Assembly (NCBI RefSeq): GCF_900107625.1
Contig: NZ_FNQK01000020.1
Location: 1-57,781 of the forward strand
Source: Bizionia paragorgiae
GTDB lineage: Bacteria; Bacteroidota; Bacteroidia; Flavobacteriales; Flavobacteriaceae
Direction of reading: 5' to 3'
Length of the DNA: 57,781 bases
The notes beneath the pieces were generated by a model. That model saw only the letters and a program-made list of their open reading frames with translations, was not told the origin of the DNA and did not search any database. The position numbers and the translations under genes were made by a program. Each line of letters begins with the position of its first letter. Positions within the stretch are counted from its first letter, which is position 1. This document shows, piece by piece, positions 16,877-25,601 of the stretch.

Positions 16877-17626
16877 TTAATCTTTAAAGTTAAACAAATC
16901 CCTTAAATACTGTCTAAACTCTTTTTCATTTTTTATAATGGTCTCGGTAGTTGTACCCGAAGCTGTGATTTTTAATGTATCTCCAGTGATAGTCCGTCTG
17001 CCGTCCGTTGTTGGTAGTGAAATCAATCGTTTTTGGGTAAAATGAGAATCGGGATTGGTTTGATGGTAGTTACACATGGCTTGAAAGTCGGTAAATTCTC
17101 GGCTATCGGTTGTAAAAATATATTTAGGTGTACTGTTTTCGTTTTCTACTTTATTGACACGTAAATAATGCGAGTCGTAATTATCAATAAGAAACGTACC
17201 GCGGACATCGTTTTGAAGTGTGTTAGGTTCTATAAGTAGCGGTTCAAAACTAAAATCACCAAAACCGACATCACATAAATAATCTGTAGTACCGATTTTA
17301 ACTATAATAGCAAAATGATCAAACTCCTCACCATAGCCCGTTTTGTCATAAACCCTAGCAGAAATGCGCTTGGCATTAAATTGCAATGCGGTTAACAGTT
17401 CAAAAAACAAACCATTGAGTTCAAAACAAAATCCCCCACGGTTGTTATGTACCACCTTATTATAAATACGGTCTATTTGTAATGTTATGGGCGTGTTGTA
17501 GTGTATATCTAAATTTTCAAATGGTACATGTAGAAGGTGCTGTTTTTGAAGTTGTTTTAAAACGGCTAAAGTGGGTGTGCGATCTCCGGAATACTGAATT
17601 CTCTTAAGATAGTTTTCTATGTTCAT
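16877..17626 (-). CDS. nat: Arylamine N-acetyltransferase
   Basis: A 249-aa protein, close to the family's length. The catalytic triad is complete: Cys67 in RGGFCFELN, His104 in EFDHFAII and Asp119 in LCDVGFGD. The opening HVPFENLDIHYN is also diagnostic. The enzyme moves an acyl group from coenzyme A to aromatic amines, hydrazines or related amines in the cytoplasm; the natural substrate is unknown. Start ATG 17626 matches the family N-terminus (NIENYLKRIQY). Single-gene unit. Confidence 0.92.
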   Translation of the reverse strand: MNIENYLKRIQYSGDRTPTLAVLKQLQKQHLLHVPFENLDIHYNTPITLQIDRIYNKVVHNNRGGFCFELNGLFFELLTALQFNAKRISARVYDKTGYGEEFDHFAIIVKIGTTDYLCDVGFGDFSFEPLLIEPNTLQNDVRGTFLIDNYDSHYLRVNKVENENSTPKYIFTTDSREFTDFQAMCNYHQTNPDSHFTQKRLISLPTTDGRRTITGDTLKITASGTTTETIIKNEKEFRQYLRDLFNFKD

Positions 17627-17741
17627 CGTGGTATTGAGGGCTTAGTTATTGTAATGATACTTATAAGCGTTTTTGTGTGGTACTTAGTACGTATAATGTG
17701 CTTGCGACCGTGTCATTTTTTTTCGCAGTTGCATGCTGATT

Positions 17742-18851
17742 TTATTTAAGTAAGACCACGTGAGGCTTTTCACTTTTAGAGATATATGGGTTATGTTCAA
17801 TACATTCAAGCTTATAATTTGAATCCGTAATTCGGAGCCTGATTTTTCTACTTACTATTTCTTTGTTTCTCGAAATGGTATTGTCATATTCAGACTTTTT
17901 AATGCGGATATGGTTAGAGCTTTTGCTTTCAAAACTTATTATAAGCTCTTTATTTTTAAAGTCTAAAATGATATTAATTAAACTCACAGGAACTAAATTC
18001 GTATCATATTCATTCTCAATTAGAGCAATTTCCTCTGGAATATGCAATAGTCCGCCCTTAGGTAAGGTCACTGTTATGTGAGGTTGAAGAACTGATTGTT
18101 CTATGGTTTGTATACTATTTTCGTCGTTAAATAAACGGATAAAATTCTGTTTCGTTTTGTCATTGTCTTTAGGATTTAAAACAAAGCGTTCAAAAACCTT
18201 TAAAACGATGTCTTCAAATTCATAGTCCGTTTCCTCAAGAATTTCATCTAGCATTAACTCTTCTATTTCGCTAGAAGTAAGAGATTCTTGTTCTTCTTCA
18301 CTAATTAGGGTGTTAAAATCAATGTCCGTGTTCGTTAGTATTTTAGCGAGATTATCGAAAAACACCGGCCTTTTTTCCTTGTAATTTATACTAGGATTAT
18401 AGTTTTGTAATACGTTTTTAATTAAAAGGTACTCATCATAATCATAGTATTTTACAGCCAAATCAAAAAGTGACGCCAGAGAAAAAATGGAATCTGTAAT
18501 AGCAGCATCGTCATAATAGTCATGATATTTAAAATCATAGGTATAATGAACGGTATGTGATGCACTTTCTGAATTTAATTTTGTGTCGGGAAACGTTAGC
18601 CAAATAGGAGTTTTTAAAGGCAAATTGAGTTTGAATTCTTTTTCAGATTTTAAATCAAATTGAGAATTGCCAGGACCACCATAAATAAAATTATAAATCA
18701 AGATATTAGATATAGCTTTATTGATAAATTCTTTTTGTTTGTCCATACCTTCAGGAAACCCCTCAAGGTTATAAGTACTCTTCATGAGGTTTTGAGCGTG
18801 AATAAAACTACAGAAGCTTAATATAAATACAATAGTAATTTTAAGTTTCAT
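17742..18851 (-). CDS. Secreted hypothetical protein
   Basis: A 369-aa protein from ATG 18851 with a signal peptide (MKLKITIVFILSFCSFIHAQ). It is acidic, with a middle section rich in Glu/Asp (TLISEEEQESLTSSEIEELM) and beta-rich ends (PHITVTLPKGGLLHIPEEIA, KELIISFESKSSNHIRIKK). I recognise no domain. Confidence 0.65.
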   Translation of the reverse strand: MKLKITIVFILSFCSFIHAQNLMKSTYNLEGFPEGMDKQKEFINKAISNILIYNFIYGGPGNSQFDLKSEKEFKLNLPLKTPIWLTFPDTKLNSESASHTVHYTYDFKYHDYYDDAAITDSIFSLASLFDLAVKYYDYDEYLLIKNVLQNYNPSINYKEKRPVFFDNLAKILTNTDIDFNTLISEEEQESLTSSEIEELMLDEILEETDYEFEDIVLKVFERFVLNPKDNDKTKQNFIRLFNDENSIQTIEQSVLQPHITVTLPKGGLLHIPEEIALIENEYDTNLVPVSLINIILDFKNKELIISFESKSSNHIRIKKSEYDNTISRNKEIVSRKIRLRITDSNYKLECIEHNPYISKSEKPHVVLLK

Positions 18852-19004
18852 TTATTTACTGAGTGCGTTTAGTGTGAATGGCCACTTGATTAAAGGCCAA
18901 ATTTAGTAAATACAAATGGATTAGTATTCAGAGAAGCTAATAGACAAAGGCTTTTTTGTTGGACGGGGAGAGCTAGGTACGAAATAGGTAATAGATTTAC
19001 AGTA

Positions 19005-19658
19005 TTATTTATCTTTATTCAATTCTCTGTCTATTTCTTCTATCGTTTTATTAATTAAGTTTTCAGCCTTTTCAATGGATGAAATATTATACTCCATTAA
19101 TTGATACTGTGAATTAACGATATTCAAGAATTGATCTTTTTTTAAATGTTCTAATAGGTCTTCCTCTGAACTATACTTAAGGTTTTTAATTAGGTATGGT
19201 TGTAGAAAATGTAATCTAAAATCATAATTCCAGCTAGACATATTTTCTAAGGCCTGATAGTAGGTTTCATAATATAGAGTTACTCTATTTTTAATCTCAT
19301 TATTTTTTAAAATTTCTAAATTACCGCTAAACTTTAAATTAATATAAGTTGCGTTACGTTCTTGTAAATCAAAGCTCGAATTGAGATAGACCATTAATGA
19401 GTCTACATCTTCGAAATTTCTCTCTAGAATAGGTGAGATATAATTTTTAGATTTAATAAAAGGTTGTTTGTAATAATTATAAACATAGAGTTCGGACTCT
19501 AAATCGTTTTTTAGCGATTGGTAAGCTAGATATTCTTCCGTTTCTTGTTTTCTGTTTTCATCCCATTTATTTATGCTGAATGCCGTTAGAATACCTAAGG
19601 TTACAATAATGAACTCAAAAAGAAAGTATTTTAATTTATTAAGTATTTTGCTTTTCAT
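19005..19658 (-). CDS. DUF6090 family membrane-anchored protein
   Basis: A 217-aa protein from ATG 19658. The N-terminal signature KYFLFEFIIVTLGILTAFSI followed by NKWDENRK is the DUF6090 hallmark: one membrane helix, then a periplasmic helical domain (YLAYQSLKNDLESELYVY). The function is unknown. Members occur in many paralogous copies per flavobacterial genome, usually as single genes, as here. Confidence 0.85.
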   Translation of the reverse strand: MKSKILNKLKYFLFEFIIVTLGILTAFSINKWDENRKQETEEYLAYQSLKNDLESELYVYNYYKQPFIKSKNYISPILERNFEDVDSLMVYLNSSFDLQERNATYINLKFSGNLEILKNNEIKNRVTLYYETYYQALENMSSWNYDFRLHFLQPYLIKNLKYSSEEDLLEHLKKDQFLNIVNSQYQLMEYNISSIEKAENLINKTIEEIDRELNKDK

Positions 19659-19836
19659 AATTTCCTTCTAGGTTTTCCTCTGGGTTGAAAAAGAATAGTG
19701 GTGTGTTTCCAGTACGGAATTTAGTAAATAAAACCCATAGATGCTCCACAAAACTGAAACGAAGTGAATTGGTGGAGGTGTTTTGGTGCGTGGGCGCGAA
19801 CTTCAGATGAATTGCCTATGAAGTTGTGGTCTGTAT

Positions 19837-20523
19837 TTACTCAAAATCACTGTTAGTTAATGTGATATCAAAGGTTCTAGGTTCAAGAATATTACTTGCA
19901 GGAATCAAGACCGTTGCAGTTTGTCGCGTTCCGTCTGATAGTTTTCTTGTAATATTCAAATTCGCATCTTCAAAAACACTCAAATAAACAGCTCTATTTA
20001 CAATGCCGTTAATCTCTGAAATGTCGTCTAATTCGCTATATGGAGTTAGAAATACACTCATAGAAAATGGTGGAAACTGAAGGTTGTCCATATTAATATT
20101 TAAAGTGCACACATACAAGTTTTGAAATTCAAAACTAAGTTCATTATCTCCTTTTATATTCTCGATATCTACGGCATCTTGATAGTATGTCCACACCAGA
20201 TTGTTATGTCTAGGGTAAATCTTGTATTTGGTACCCATTCCTCCAGTTTTAAAAATAAAATCAAAATTCCCGTTTTGATCTGTAGTTGTTGAATCTAATT
20301 CTTGAACAAACACATCATACGAACCTCCATCAAACCTAAAATCCCGATAATATTCCGCTGCGATTAATTTTTGATCAGGGACAGGTATCTGATTAGCATT
20401 ATCATAAATGTTCCCAAAAACCCTGGTCTCAATCCCTGCAGGAAGGTAATCTTCTTCGGTGTCTTCACATTTCATATTTAGAAATAAGATTGCTAGCAGA
20501 GAATAGTAGAGTATGTTTTTCAT
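19837..20523 (-). CDS. Lipoprotein with Ig-like / carboxypeptidase-regulatory-like domain
   Basis: A 228-aa product from ATG 20523, with lipobox LNMKC (Cys19). Residues about 33-110 look like a carboxypeptidase-regulatory-type beta sandwich (ETRVFGNIYDNANQIPVPDQ, then STTTDQNGNFDFIF). A second beta domain follows (LSVFEDANLNITRK, RTFDITLTNSDFE). Such domains are found in surface-exposed lipoproteins. Specific role unknown. Confidence 0.7.
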   Translation of the reverse strand: MKNILYYSLLAILFLNMKCEDTEEDYLPAGIETRVFGNIYDNANQIPVPDQKLIAAEYYRDFRFDGGSYDVFVQELDSTTTDQNGNFDFIFKTGGMGTKYKIYPRHNNLVWTYYQDAVDIENIKGDNELSFEFQNLYVCTLNINMDNLQFPPFSMSVFLTPYSELDDISEINGIVNRAVYLSVFEDANLNITRKLSDGTRQTATVLIPASNILEPRTFDITLTNSDFE

Positions 20524-20589
20524 AATTATTTTTTTAGGCGATGCTTAAAAATAGCATAGGCGACGTGATGTTATTGTCGGGGTTTATGA

Positions 20590-20712
20590 CTAAGAATACT
20601 GTGGTTTTGTAGCTAAGGATTTTCCTCAGGAAAATCAGACGTAACAAAATCGCAACTAACTTTGTTTAAGAACTAATTTAATAATTATTTTTATATATTG
20701 TTCTCATGCGTA
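20590..20712. repeat. attC-like element, copy H2a
   Basis: Almost identical to 23153-23275 from the palindrome GATTTTCCTCAGGAAAATC (20618-20636) through CGTAACAAAATCGCAACTAA to TATATATTGTTCTCATGCG. The similarity runs on into the neighbouring gene remnant. The left end (TAAGAATACTGTGG) resembles the arms of the copies at 23957 and 28608. Confidence 0.65.
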
Positions 20713-20716
20713 TTTT

Positions 20717-20755
20717 TTATTGCAACTCCTTCATTATATGTTTGAATTCAGTTCT
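20717..20755 (-). pseudogene. Twelve-codon 3' remnant of a lipoprotein gene
   Basis: The minus strand encodes RTEFKHIMKELQ and then TAA, right beside repeat copy H2a. The intact gene at 23278 ends KTELKHIMTELQ and TAA, beside copy H2b. So this gap keeps the last codons of a paralogous gene whose body has been lost; a stop codon lies directly upstream of the remnant. Confidence 0.7.
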
Positions 20756-20774
20756 TTATTACCCAACGTTATTA

Positions 20775-22082
20775 TCATTCGGCTAATTCTTTTGCTTTAT
20801 TCCATAGGCTTTTTCCTCCGTTTTTTATTTCTTCTCCAGTATCTTTTAAGATTTCTGTACTTGAATACTTTTCTAAATTCTCTACCAAAGTTTTAAAAAT
20901 ATCAATGGTTTCAAAAATTTCTTCTGTATGTGGTACATTCTGTTCTTTCAGTACTTTTTCCCAATCTATTTTAGATAAAATTGAAAACATATATTTGGTA
21001 GCTATTTTACTTAAAAAATATTTATCATAAATGCTGTTTAGCACTTCTCCAGGTTTTCTGTTTTTTACATATTCAATAGATTCATCAATTTTTTCTCTAT
21101 CCTCACTAGAAAGTAACTTACTTGTCTTTAGTTTTGTTAATGCTGCAATAGCTTTTTCGTTGTCTTCATTCTTTAAATACAAGTAGGTTTCAATAGACCA
21201 AACAATTTCGTTATCCAAACCAATTTCTTTAGCGTCTTTTAAAAACATTTCAAAATCTTCTAAAGCACGTTTTTCGTCAATCTTTCTTTCCATCATTAAC
21301 CTATCAAAGCCTCTGAATAAGTGATTTAATGAATGAAAGCCTATATGAGTTTGTTCGTTATTGAGGTTTCCCCATTGAAACATTGCTCTTGTATAGGGCA
21401 AATCCACTTTTTTATTATTGTTTAACCAATCTATATTTCTTGAAATTTCATCTTCTGATAAATAGTACAAACCTTTTTCATAAAACAAGAACCCTCTAAT
21501 ATACTGTAATAATGTTTTTATTTCAGAATCAGGAAGCAATTCTGGATTTGTTTTAGAGCATTCATAAAGTGATACTTCTTTCCCTAAATCTTTGCTTAAA
21601 ATTACAATAGCACTTAAAACAGAATGCTCAATATTTTGAATATATATTTTTTCTTCCCCTTTTAGATATTCTCTTTGCCTGCTAATCGAGTCTCCATATA
21701 CTACATTAAATGCATCTATTAAAGTTGGAAATATATCTTCATCTGTTTCCATTATAAAATCTTCCATTTTTTTATAATCACGATAAATGGAAATATAATC
21801 TAACACTGTCAAACTTTCTGGATCTTCTAAATCATATTTTACTACTTTATTAAATATTCTATCAAGGTCAGATTTGAAAGATTGAAATTCTGGTGATATT
21901 GTGTTTTTTTCTGCTGAAGCTCTAATTAGTATTTTACCAAATTTATAAGTAGCCACTTTATAAGAGTCTAGGTTTTCTACTAGTTGTTTTTTATCGTTTT
22001 CTAGTAGTTGTTTGTCAGTTTTATCATCGTCTGAACAACTAATAGTTAGGGTTAATAGTAATACTAAAATTATTTTTTTCAT
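20775..22082 (-). CDS. Large lipoprotein of unknown function, helical repeats
   Basis: A 435-aa product from ATG 22082; signal MKKIILVLLLTLTISC with lipobox TISC (Cys16). The mature protein is nearly all helical, with TPR-like alternation in the middle (DIEWSIETYLYLKNEDNEKA-like spacing near 285-320; IAALTKLKTSKLLSSEDREK) and a charged C-terminal helix. No enzyme motif is visible; a scaffold or binding role is possible. Its first 32 nt of leader are identical to those of the unrelated lipoprotein gene at 28578. Confidence 0.68.
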   Translation of the reverse strand: MKKIILVLLLTLTISCSDDDKTDKQLLENDKKQLVENLDSYKVATYKFGKILIRASAEKNTISPEFQSFKSDLDRIFNKVVKYDLEDPESLTVLDYISIYRDYKKMEDFIMETDEDIFPTLIDAFNVVYGDSISRQREYLKGEEKIYIQNIEHSVLSAIVILSKDLGKEVSLYECSKTNPELLPDSEIKTLLQYIRGFLFYEKGLYYLSEDEISRNIDWLNNNKKVDLPYTRAMFQWGNLNNEQTHIGFHSLNHLFRGFDRLMMERKIDEKRALEDFEMFLKDAKEIGLDNEIVWSIETYLYLKNEDNEKAIAALTKLKTSKLLSSEDREKIDESIEYVKNRKPGEVLNSIYDKYFLSKIATKYMFSILSKIDWEKVLKEQNVPHTEEIFETIDIFKTLVENLEKYSSTEILKDTGEEIKNGGKSLWNKAKELAE

Positions 22083-22115
22083 ATTTCGTTAGGTTCGGAC
22101 TAATGTTGGGTAACG
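22073..22115. repeat. 43-nt exact repeat over a start codon (copy 1)
   Basis: Identical to 28569-28611: the T-run and CAT of the start codon, then ATTTCGTTAGGTTCGGACTA, ATGTTGGGTAACG. Two lipoprotein genes of unrelated sequence therefore share the same leader. Confidence 0.85.
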
Positions 22116-22246
22116 GTCTTGTATATGGCTCGTAGCGTGTAAATTATCGATTATTTTCGGATTAAGCACTTAGCCAAAACTTTTTATTATGTGACAAAAT
22201 ATACAATTTAGCAATAAATCCCACATTATGTTTATGCAATGTTAGC
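22111..22246. repeat. attC-like element, copy H1
   Basis: On the plus strand it starts TAACGGTCTTGTATATGG and ends TTTATGCAATGTTAGCGG. It spans from 28 nt above the start codon at 22082 to the stop codon of the next gene (TTA at 22242-22244, inside GTTAGC). The arms pair less well than in H3 and H4. Confidence 0.55.
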
Positions 22247-23105
22247 GGTTCGGTGTTTTTTCATTCGTCAATATTTTATAAAAACTCTCTGGTAGAAATA
22301 TATTCTCAATGTTTTCGTCAAGTGAATTTTTAAACAAAGGTGCAATTTGTTCAACTGTAAAACCTGCAATACCACAACCAATCTCAGTTACTAAAAATTT
22401 TAAGTTAGGTCTTGACTTAGCAAAAGTCAAAAATTCATCAACGTAAGGTTCAATTGTTTCAACGCCACCTTGCATTGTTGGAATGGCATAAGTTTGTCCC
22501 TGCAGGCCTACGCCTTGTCCCCAAATTGCACCCCATTTTCTTGCAACTGCTGCCGCACCGCCACCGTGTAATCCGTCAAGATTGCTACCGAAAACAAATA
22601 TTTCGTTATCTTCTAACTTGTCAATCCATTTTTGTGAAATTCTTTTTGTTAAAGAAAGTTTGGTTGATTTATTAGAATTCATTTGATTAACCACATTATC
22701 AAATACACCTTGAACTGACGAGAAAATCTGAAATTCTAAGTCGTCTGCTTGATAAATAAAATAGTTGTCTTGAATTGAGAGATTTATTTTCTTGTTGATA
22801 AAAACATTATTGCCCATTCCACCATAATAAAAGTCGAAGTATAATTGCTCTTTGTTACTATTCTCATCTTCTCTGTCTATATGCTTAAACAATTTTTCTT
22901 CAACTAAAAGATATGTTTGTTCGTCATCATAAATGCTTGTTTCATAACAGAGCATTTCATTGCTATTATTTTGTTTAATGTATATTATAATACCACCTGA
23001 GTTACCCATTGCTCCGGGTGGTGTTACTTCTGCATATATGATTTTATCTGTCTCAATACTTTCAAGAATTGATTTCGATATCTTTTTTGTAATTGGAGTC
23101 ATCAT
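22242..23105 (-). CDS. Macro-like (A1S_2505-type) domain protein with novel N-terminal half
   Basis: A 287-aa product from ATG 23105 (MMTPITKK); a TTG at 23141 lies inside the neighbouring repeat and is unlikely. The C-terminal 120 residues carry EIFVFGSNLDGLHGGGAAAV, GQGVGLQGQTYAIPTMQGGV and LVTEIGCGIAGF, the pattern of the A1S_2505-type phage protein family, related to macro (ADP-ribose-binding) domains. The N-terminal 150 residues (TDKIIYAEVTPPGAMGNSGG, YFDFYYGGMGN) look like a separate beta domain that I cannot name. An ADP-ribose or NAD-derived ligand is plausible and inferred. The stop codon lies inside repeat copy H1. Confidence 0.7.
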   Translation of the reverse strand: MMTPITKKISKSILESIETDKIIYAEVTPPGAMGNSGGIIIYIKQNNSNEMLCYETSIYDDEQTYLLVEEKLFKHIDREDENSNKEQLYFDFYYGGMGNNVFINKKINLSIQDNYFIYQADDLEFQIFSSVQGVFDNVVNQMNSNKSTKLSLTKRISQKWIDKLEDNEIFVFGSNLDGLHGGGAAAVARKWGAIWGQGVGLQGQTYAIPTMQGGVETIEPYVDEFLTFAKSRPNLKFLVTEIGCGIAGFTVEQIAPLFKNSLDENIENIFLPESFYKILTNEKTPNR

Positions 23106-23140
23106 ATTTTTTGTCGTTTTTTGTTTTACACTGACGGCCA

Positions 23141-23275
23141 ACGGTTTTGTGTAAGGAACGTTGTGGTTTTGTGTGCGAGGATTTTCCTCAGGAAAATCAG
23201 ACGTAACAAAATCGCAACTAACTTTGTTTAAGAACTAATTTAGTAATTATTTTTATATATTGTTCTCATGCGTTT
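23141..23275. repeat. attC-like element, copy H2b
   Basis: Starts AACGGTTTTGTGTAAGGAAC, includes the palindrome GATTTTCCTCAGGAAAATC (23180-23198), and ends TATATATTGTTCTCATGCG next to the stop codon at 23278. Copy H2a is nearly the same over about 100 nt. Confidence 0.65.
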
Positions 23276-23277
23276 TT

Positions 23278-23949
23278 TTATTGCAACTCGGTCATTATAT
23301 GTTTTAATTCAGTTTTGTGGAATGTTCTTAATTCTATCGTTTTTTCTTTTTTGTTTTCAATTAGGTAAGGAACATCTCCATCCAAAAATAAGATATCAAA
23401 TCCTCTGTGATTAATTCGTTCCCAGCGTGATGTTTTAAATCGTGGGTCTTGATTTGATTTTCTCTTAAAAGTTGAGTCAGTCACAAAGTAAATAGTGTCT
23501 TGAAAGATTTCATTTTTCCAAGAAAACTTTTTCCCAGTCAGTTCAGGTTTCTGGTTATTCTTAAGTTTTTCTGATAATTTTCTGTAAATATGTAAAGAGT
23601 TGTTGTTTGGAATTTTTACAACTAATGAATCTGCGTTTACTTTTACAATTTCATAATACTCTAATGGGTTATCTTCTGAGTATTCGTCATTAAAGACAAT
23701 ATTGTTAGAGAAAAAACTTATTTTACTTTCTCTTATTTGATCAGTTCCATAATCCCTGTAAGAACCTTGAGCATAAACTTTGTTGTTTTCAAAAGTCATT
23801 AAGTTTTGAATCGCGAAAATCATAGTCGGATTTTCAGAATCAAAAGATGAAGAATAGTCACCAATCCAAGTTCCTTTCAAATCTTTGTCGGTTTGACAAG
23901 CAGATAGGAAACAGATTAAAATTAATGATATGATTGTTGTTTTTCTCAA
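23278..23949 (-). CDS. Lipocalin-like lipoprotein
   Basis: A 223-aa product that appears to start with TTG at 23949 (MRKTTIISLILICFLSAC, Cys18); no ATG gives the signal peptide. The mature protein opens with LKGTWIGDYSSSF, the usual first strand of lipocalin-like domains, followed by further beta strands (KISFFSNNIVFNDE, SLVVKIPNNNSLHIYRKL). A second beta unit ends the chain. It is likely a periplasmic or outer-membrane binding protein, ligand unknown. It is bounded by repeat copies H3 (start side) and H2b (stop side). Confidence 0.68.
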   Translation of the reverse strand: MRKTTIISLILICFLSACQTDKDLKGTWIGDYSSSFDSENPTMIFAIQNLMTFENNKVYAQGSYRDYGTDQIRESKISFFSNNIVFNDEYSEDNPLEYYEIVKVNADSLVVKIPNNNSLHIYRKLSEKLKNNQKPELTGKKFSWKNEIFQDTIYFVTDSTFKRKSNQDPRFKTSRWERINHRGFDILFLDGDVPYLIENKKEKTIELRTFHKTELKHIMTELQ

Positions 23950-23956
23950 ATGTGTG

Positions 23957-24086
23957 GTAACGGTTTTGTGTAAGAATAGTGCGGTTTTGTGAGCGAGGAT
24001 TTTCCGATAGGAAATTCAGACGTAACAAAAATGCACTAACTCTCGATTAAGCACTAAACTACGCATTATTTTTACACGTTGTTAGC
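23957..24086. repeat. attC-like element, copy H3, long hairpin
   Basis: Plus strand starts GTAACGGTTTTGTGTAAG and ends TACACGTTGTTAGC. Arms GTGTAAGAATAGTGCG (23968-23983) and CGCATTATTTTTACAC (24062-24077) pair over 16 positions with two G-T pairs. Between the arms lie the half-palindrome GATTTTCC and a central variable section. It begins 7 nt above the start codon at 23949. Confidence 0.7.
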
Positions 24087-24120
24087 AATCGTTTTTTAAT
24101 TTTCAGTTATTCTTCGATAA

Positions 24121-24714
24121 TTACTTTTTTTCGATTTCAGTCAAATCCTTGGTCGTTTGCAAAGAATCAAGAGTTTTTCCGTTTGAAATGGAAGTTTGTA
24201 ACTTTTCTAATTCCGATTCCATTTTTTCTATTCGTTCTTCTTGTTGTTTTACATTTTTTGAAGGCGACAAACTATTTGTGAAATTATAAACACTTAACGC
24301 AGAACCTATAATTGCAAATCCAAAAATCCACCAAAACGTTTTTAATTGCCATTTTTTTAATCTTAAATCGATAATGGATTTTTCAAAATCAATACGTTCT
24401 TTTTCTGCTTTTTTTTCTTTTAATTCGGCAGTTTCTTTTTCAGATTTTGTAAATCCTCCTTGCTCTATAAATCTTTTTGTGATTCCAGTTGCTGTTATTA
24501 AACAAGCATATTCACTTATTGCAACATCAGCGACATTGTCAGTTGTGTTTTGGATTTTTTCAAATAAAAACTCAACTTCATCAGAAGATAGTTCAGGTAA
24601 AATTTCTTTTTGTATCTCGTGTGCGGAAATAGTTTTATCTCCGTTTTTTAAAGCGTATTCAAGAATTAAATCTTTTGCTTGTCCTTCAGTTATGATTTTG
24701 ATTTCATCTGTCAT
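24121..24714 (-). CDS. Membrane-anchored protein with helical cytoplasmic head
   Basis: A 197-aa protein from ATG 24714. Residues 1-95 form a soluble helical domain (GQAKDLILEYALKNGDKTIS, EIQKEILPELSSDEVEFLFE) that resembles a winged-helix or effector-binding region. A charged coiled segment (SEKETAELKEKKAEKERIDF), one membrane helix at about 126-147 (FWWIFGFAIIGSALSVYNF) and a C-terminal coiled coil (EERIEKMESELEKLQTSI) follow. No family named. It is preceded by leader copy B4. Confidence 0.65.
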   Translation of the reverse strand: MTDEIKIITEGQAKDLILEYALKNGDKTISAHEIQKEILPELSSDEVEFLFEKIQNTTDNVADVAISEYACLITATGITKRFIEQGGFTKSEKETAELKEKKAEKERIDFEKSIIDLRLKKWQLKTFWWIFGFAIIGSALSVYNFTNSLSPSKNVKQQEERIEKMESELEKLQTSISNGKTLDSLQTTKDLTEIEKK

Positions 24715-24859
24715 TTCTCAAATGTTTTACAACTCCTCATATCATCACAATAGCCCTCTATATCCCTGCTTTTAATAGGGGATACTAGTACGTTTTAGAT
24801 CTATAGTATAGGTTGGTTTTATTGATTAATTAATTCTGCCAACAAGATATATAAAACTA
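24715..24859 (-). promoter_or_regulatory. Conserved leader element, copy B4
   Basis: Core AACAAGATATATAAAACTA (24841-24859), 127 nt from the start codon at 24714, with TAGGTTGGTTTTATT upstream on the plus strand and a hairpin ATCCC (24762-24766) / GGGAT (24779-24783), 48 nt from the start. Confidence 0.65.
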
Positions 24860-25133
24860 TCGATTAAAACGGGTTATATAGTTGAAAGCTTATCAACAAA
24901 GTATAAAAAAGCGCTAGAATTAAGCGAAAGCGGCGTGTAAAATGCCTGGACTAGTCAAGTGTTCCCTTAAACATAAACACCTTAAGTGTTTTATGAACAG
25001 GTGGGGTGTTGAGAATATTTGTTTTAGGGCCTTATTTAATGATTTTACGCCGTTTTTATGAAGGATAGATTCTTAGCATTAGTAGGCTTTGTGGTATAGG
25101 GTAGAGCTAAAAAGACATTTGGTAGGCTTCGTT
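24860..25133. other. Intergenic, 274 bp
   Basis: Beyond leader copy B4 there is a stretch (TTATCAACAAAG at about 24892) that resembles the outer part of copy B6 (TTATTAACAAAG), then AT-rich sequence with a weak AACAC/GTGTT hairpin near 24978. No gene seen. Confidence 0.35.
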
Positions 25134-25529
25134 TTATAGGTTTTGAACCAGTTGAATGTTATTGCCACAGGTGTCATTAAAAACGGCAACTTTTACGGTT
25201 TCCATTACTGTTGGTTTCATACTGAATTCCACACCTAATTGTGTTAATCGATCATAATCGGCATCCACATCTTCCGTATCAAATTGGGTGTAAGGATACC
25301 CAGCCTCCATAAGGGCGTCTTGATAGACTTTACAGGGTTAAAAATGATTAGGTCCCGGTTCTAGTAGTATTTCTGGTCCGTCCTGCCAATCTGCAGAAAC
25401 TAAGGTCAGCCATCTATTGCCTCCGCCTAGTGGTAGGTCTTTCTTTTTTAAGAATCCTAGTTTTTCTGTATAAAACCTTAAGGCTTTTTCTTGGTCTCTA
25501 ACCGGAATACTAATTAATGTGACTTTCAT
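25134..25529 (-). pseudogene. VOC-family protein gene with one in-frame stop
   Basis: ATG 25529 opens a VOC domain (MKVTLISIPVRDQEKALRFY, GGGNRWLTLVSADWQDGPEI, LLEPGPNHF), then TAA at 25340-25338. The same frame continues PCKVYQDALMEAGYPYTQFD, TVKVAVFNDTCGNNIQLVQ to TAA at 25134. The two parts give a normal 131-residue VOC protein, so one nonsense codon interrupts it after about half the fold; the 63-aa piece alone lacks the second beta-alpha-beta unit. No other damage is visible, so inactivation is recent or a base was misread. Confidence 0.8.
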
Positions 25530-25601
25530 CTTTGATGTATTTCTGATTTACTTTAAAAGGTTTTGTGTCCTCAATCTTATGTGTGTCTCGTAAAAAACGC
25601 A

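Noticed and set aside
23106-23141. TTG start for the macro-like protein
   Set aside because: It lies at the edge of repeat H2b; the ATG at 23105 is free of it.
14554-25340. Programmed stop-codon readthrough in the SRPBCC and VOC genes
   Set aside because: The two stops differ (TAG and TAA), share no context or downstream structure that I can see, and loss by point mutation is simpler.
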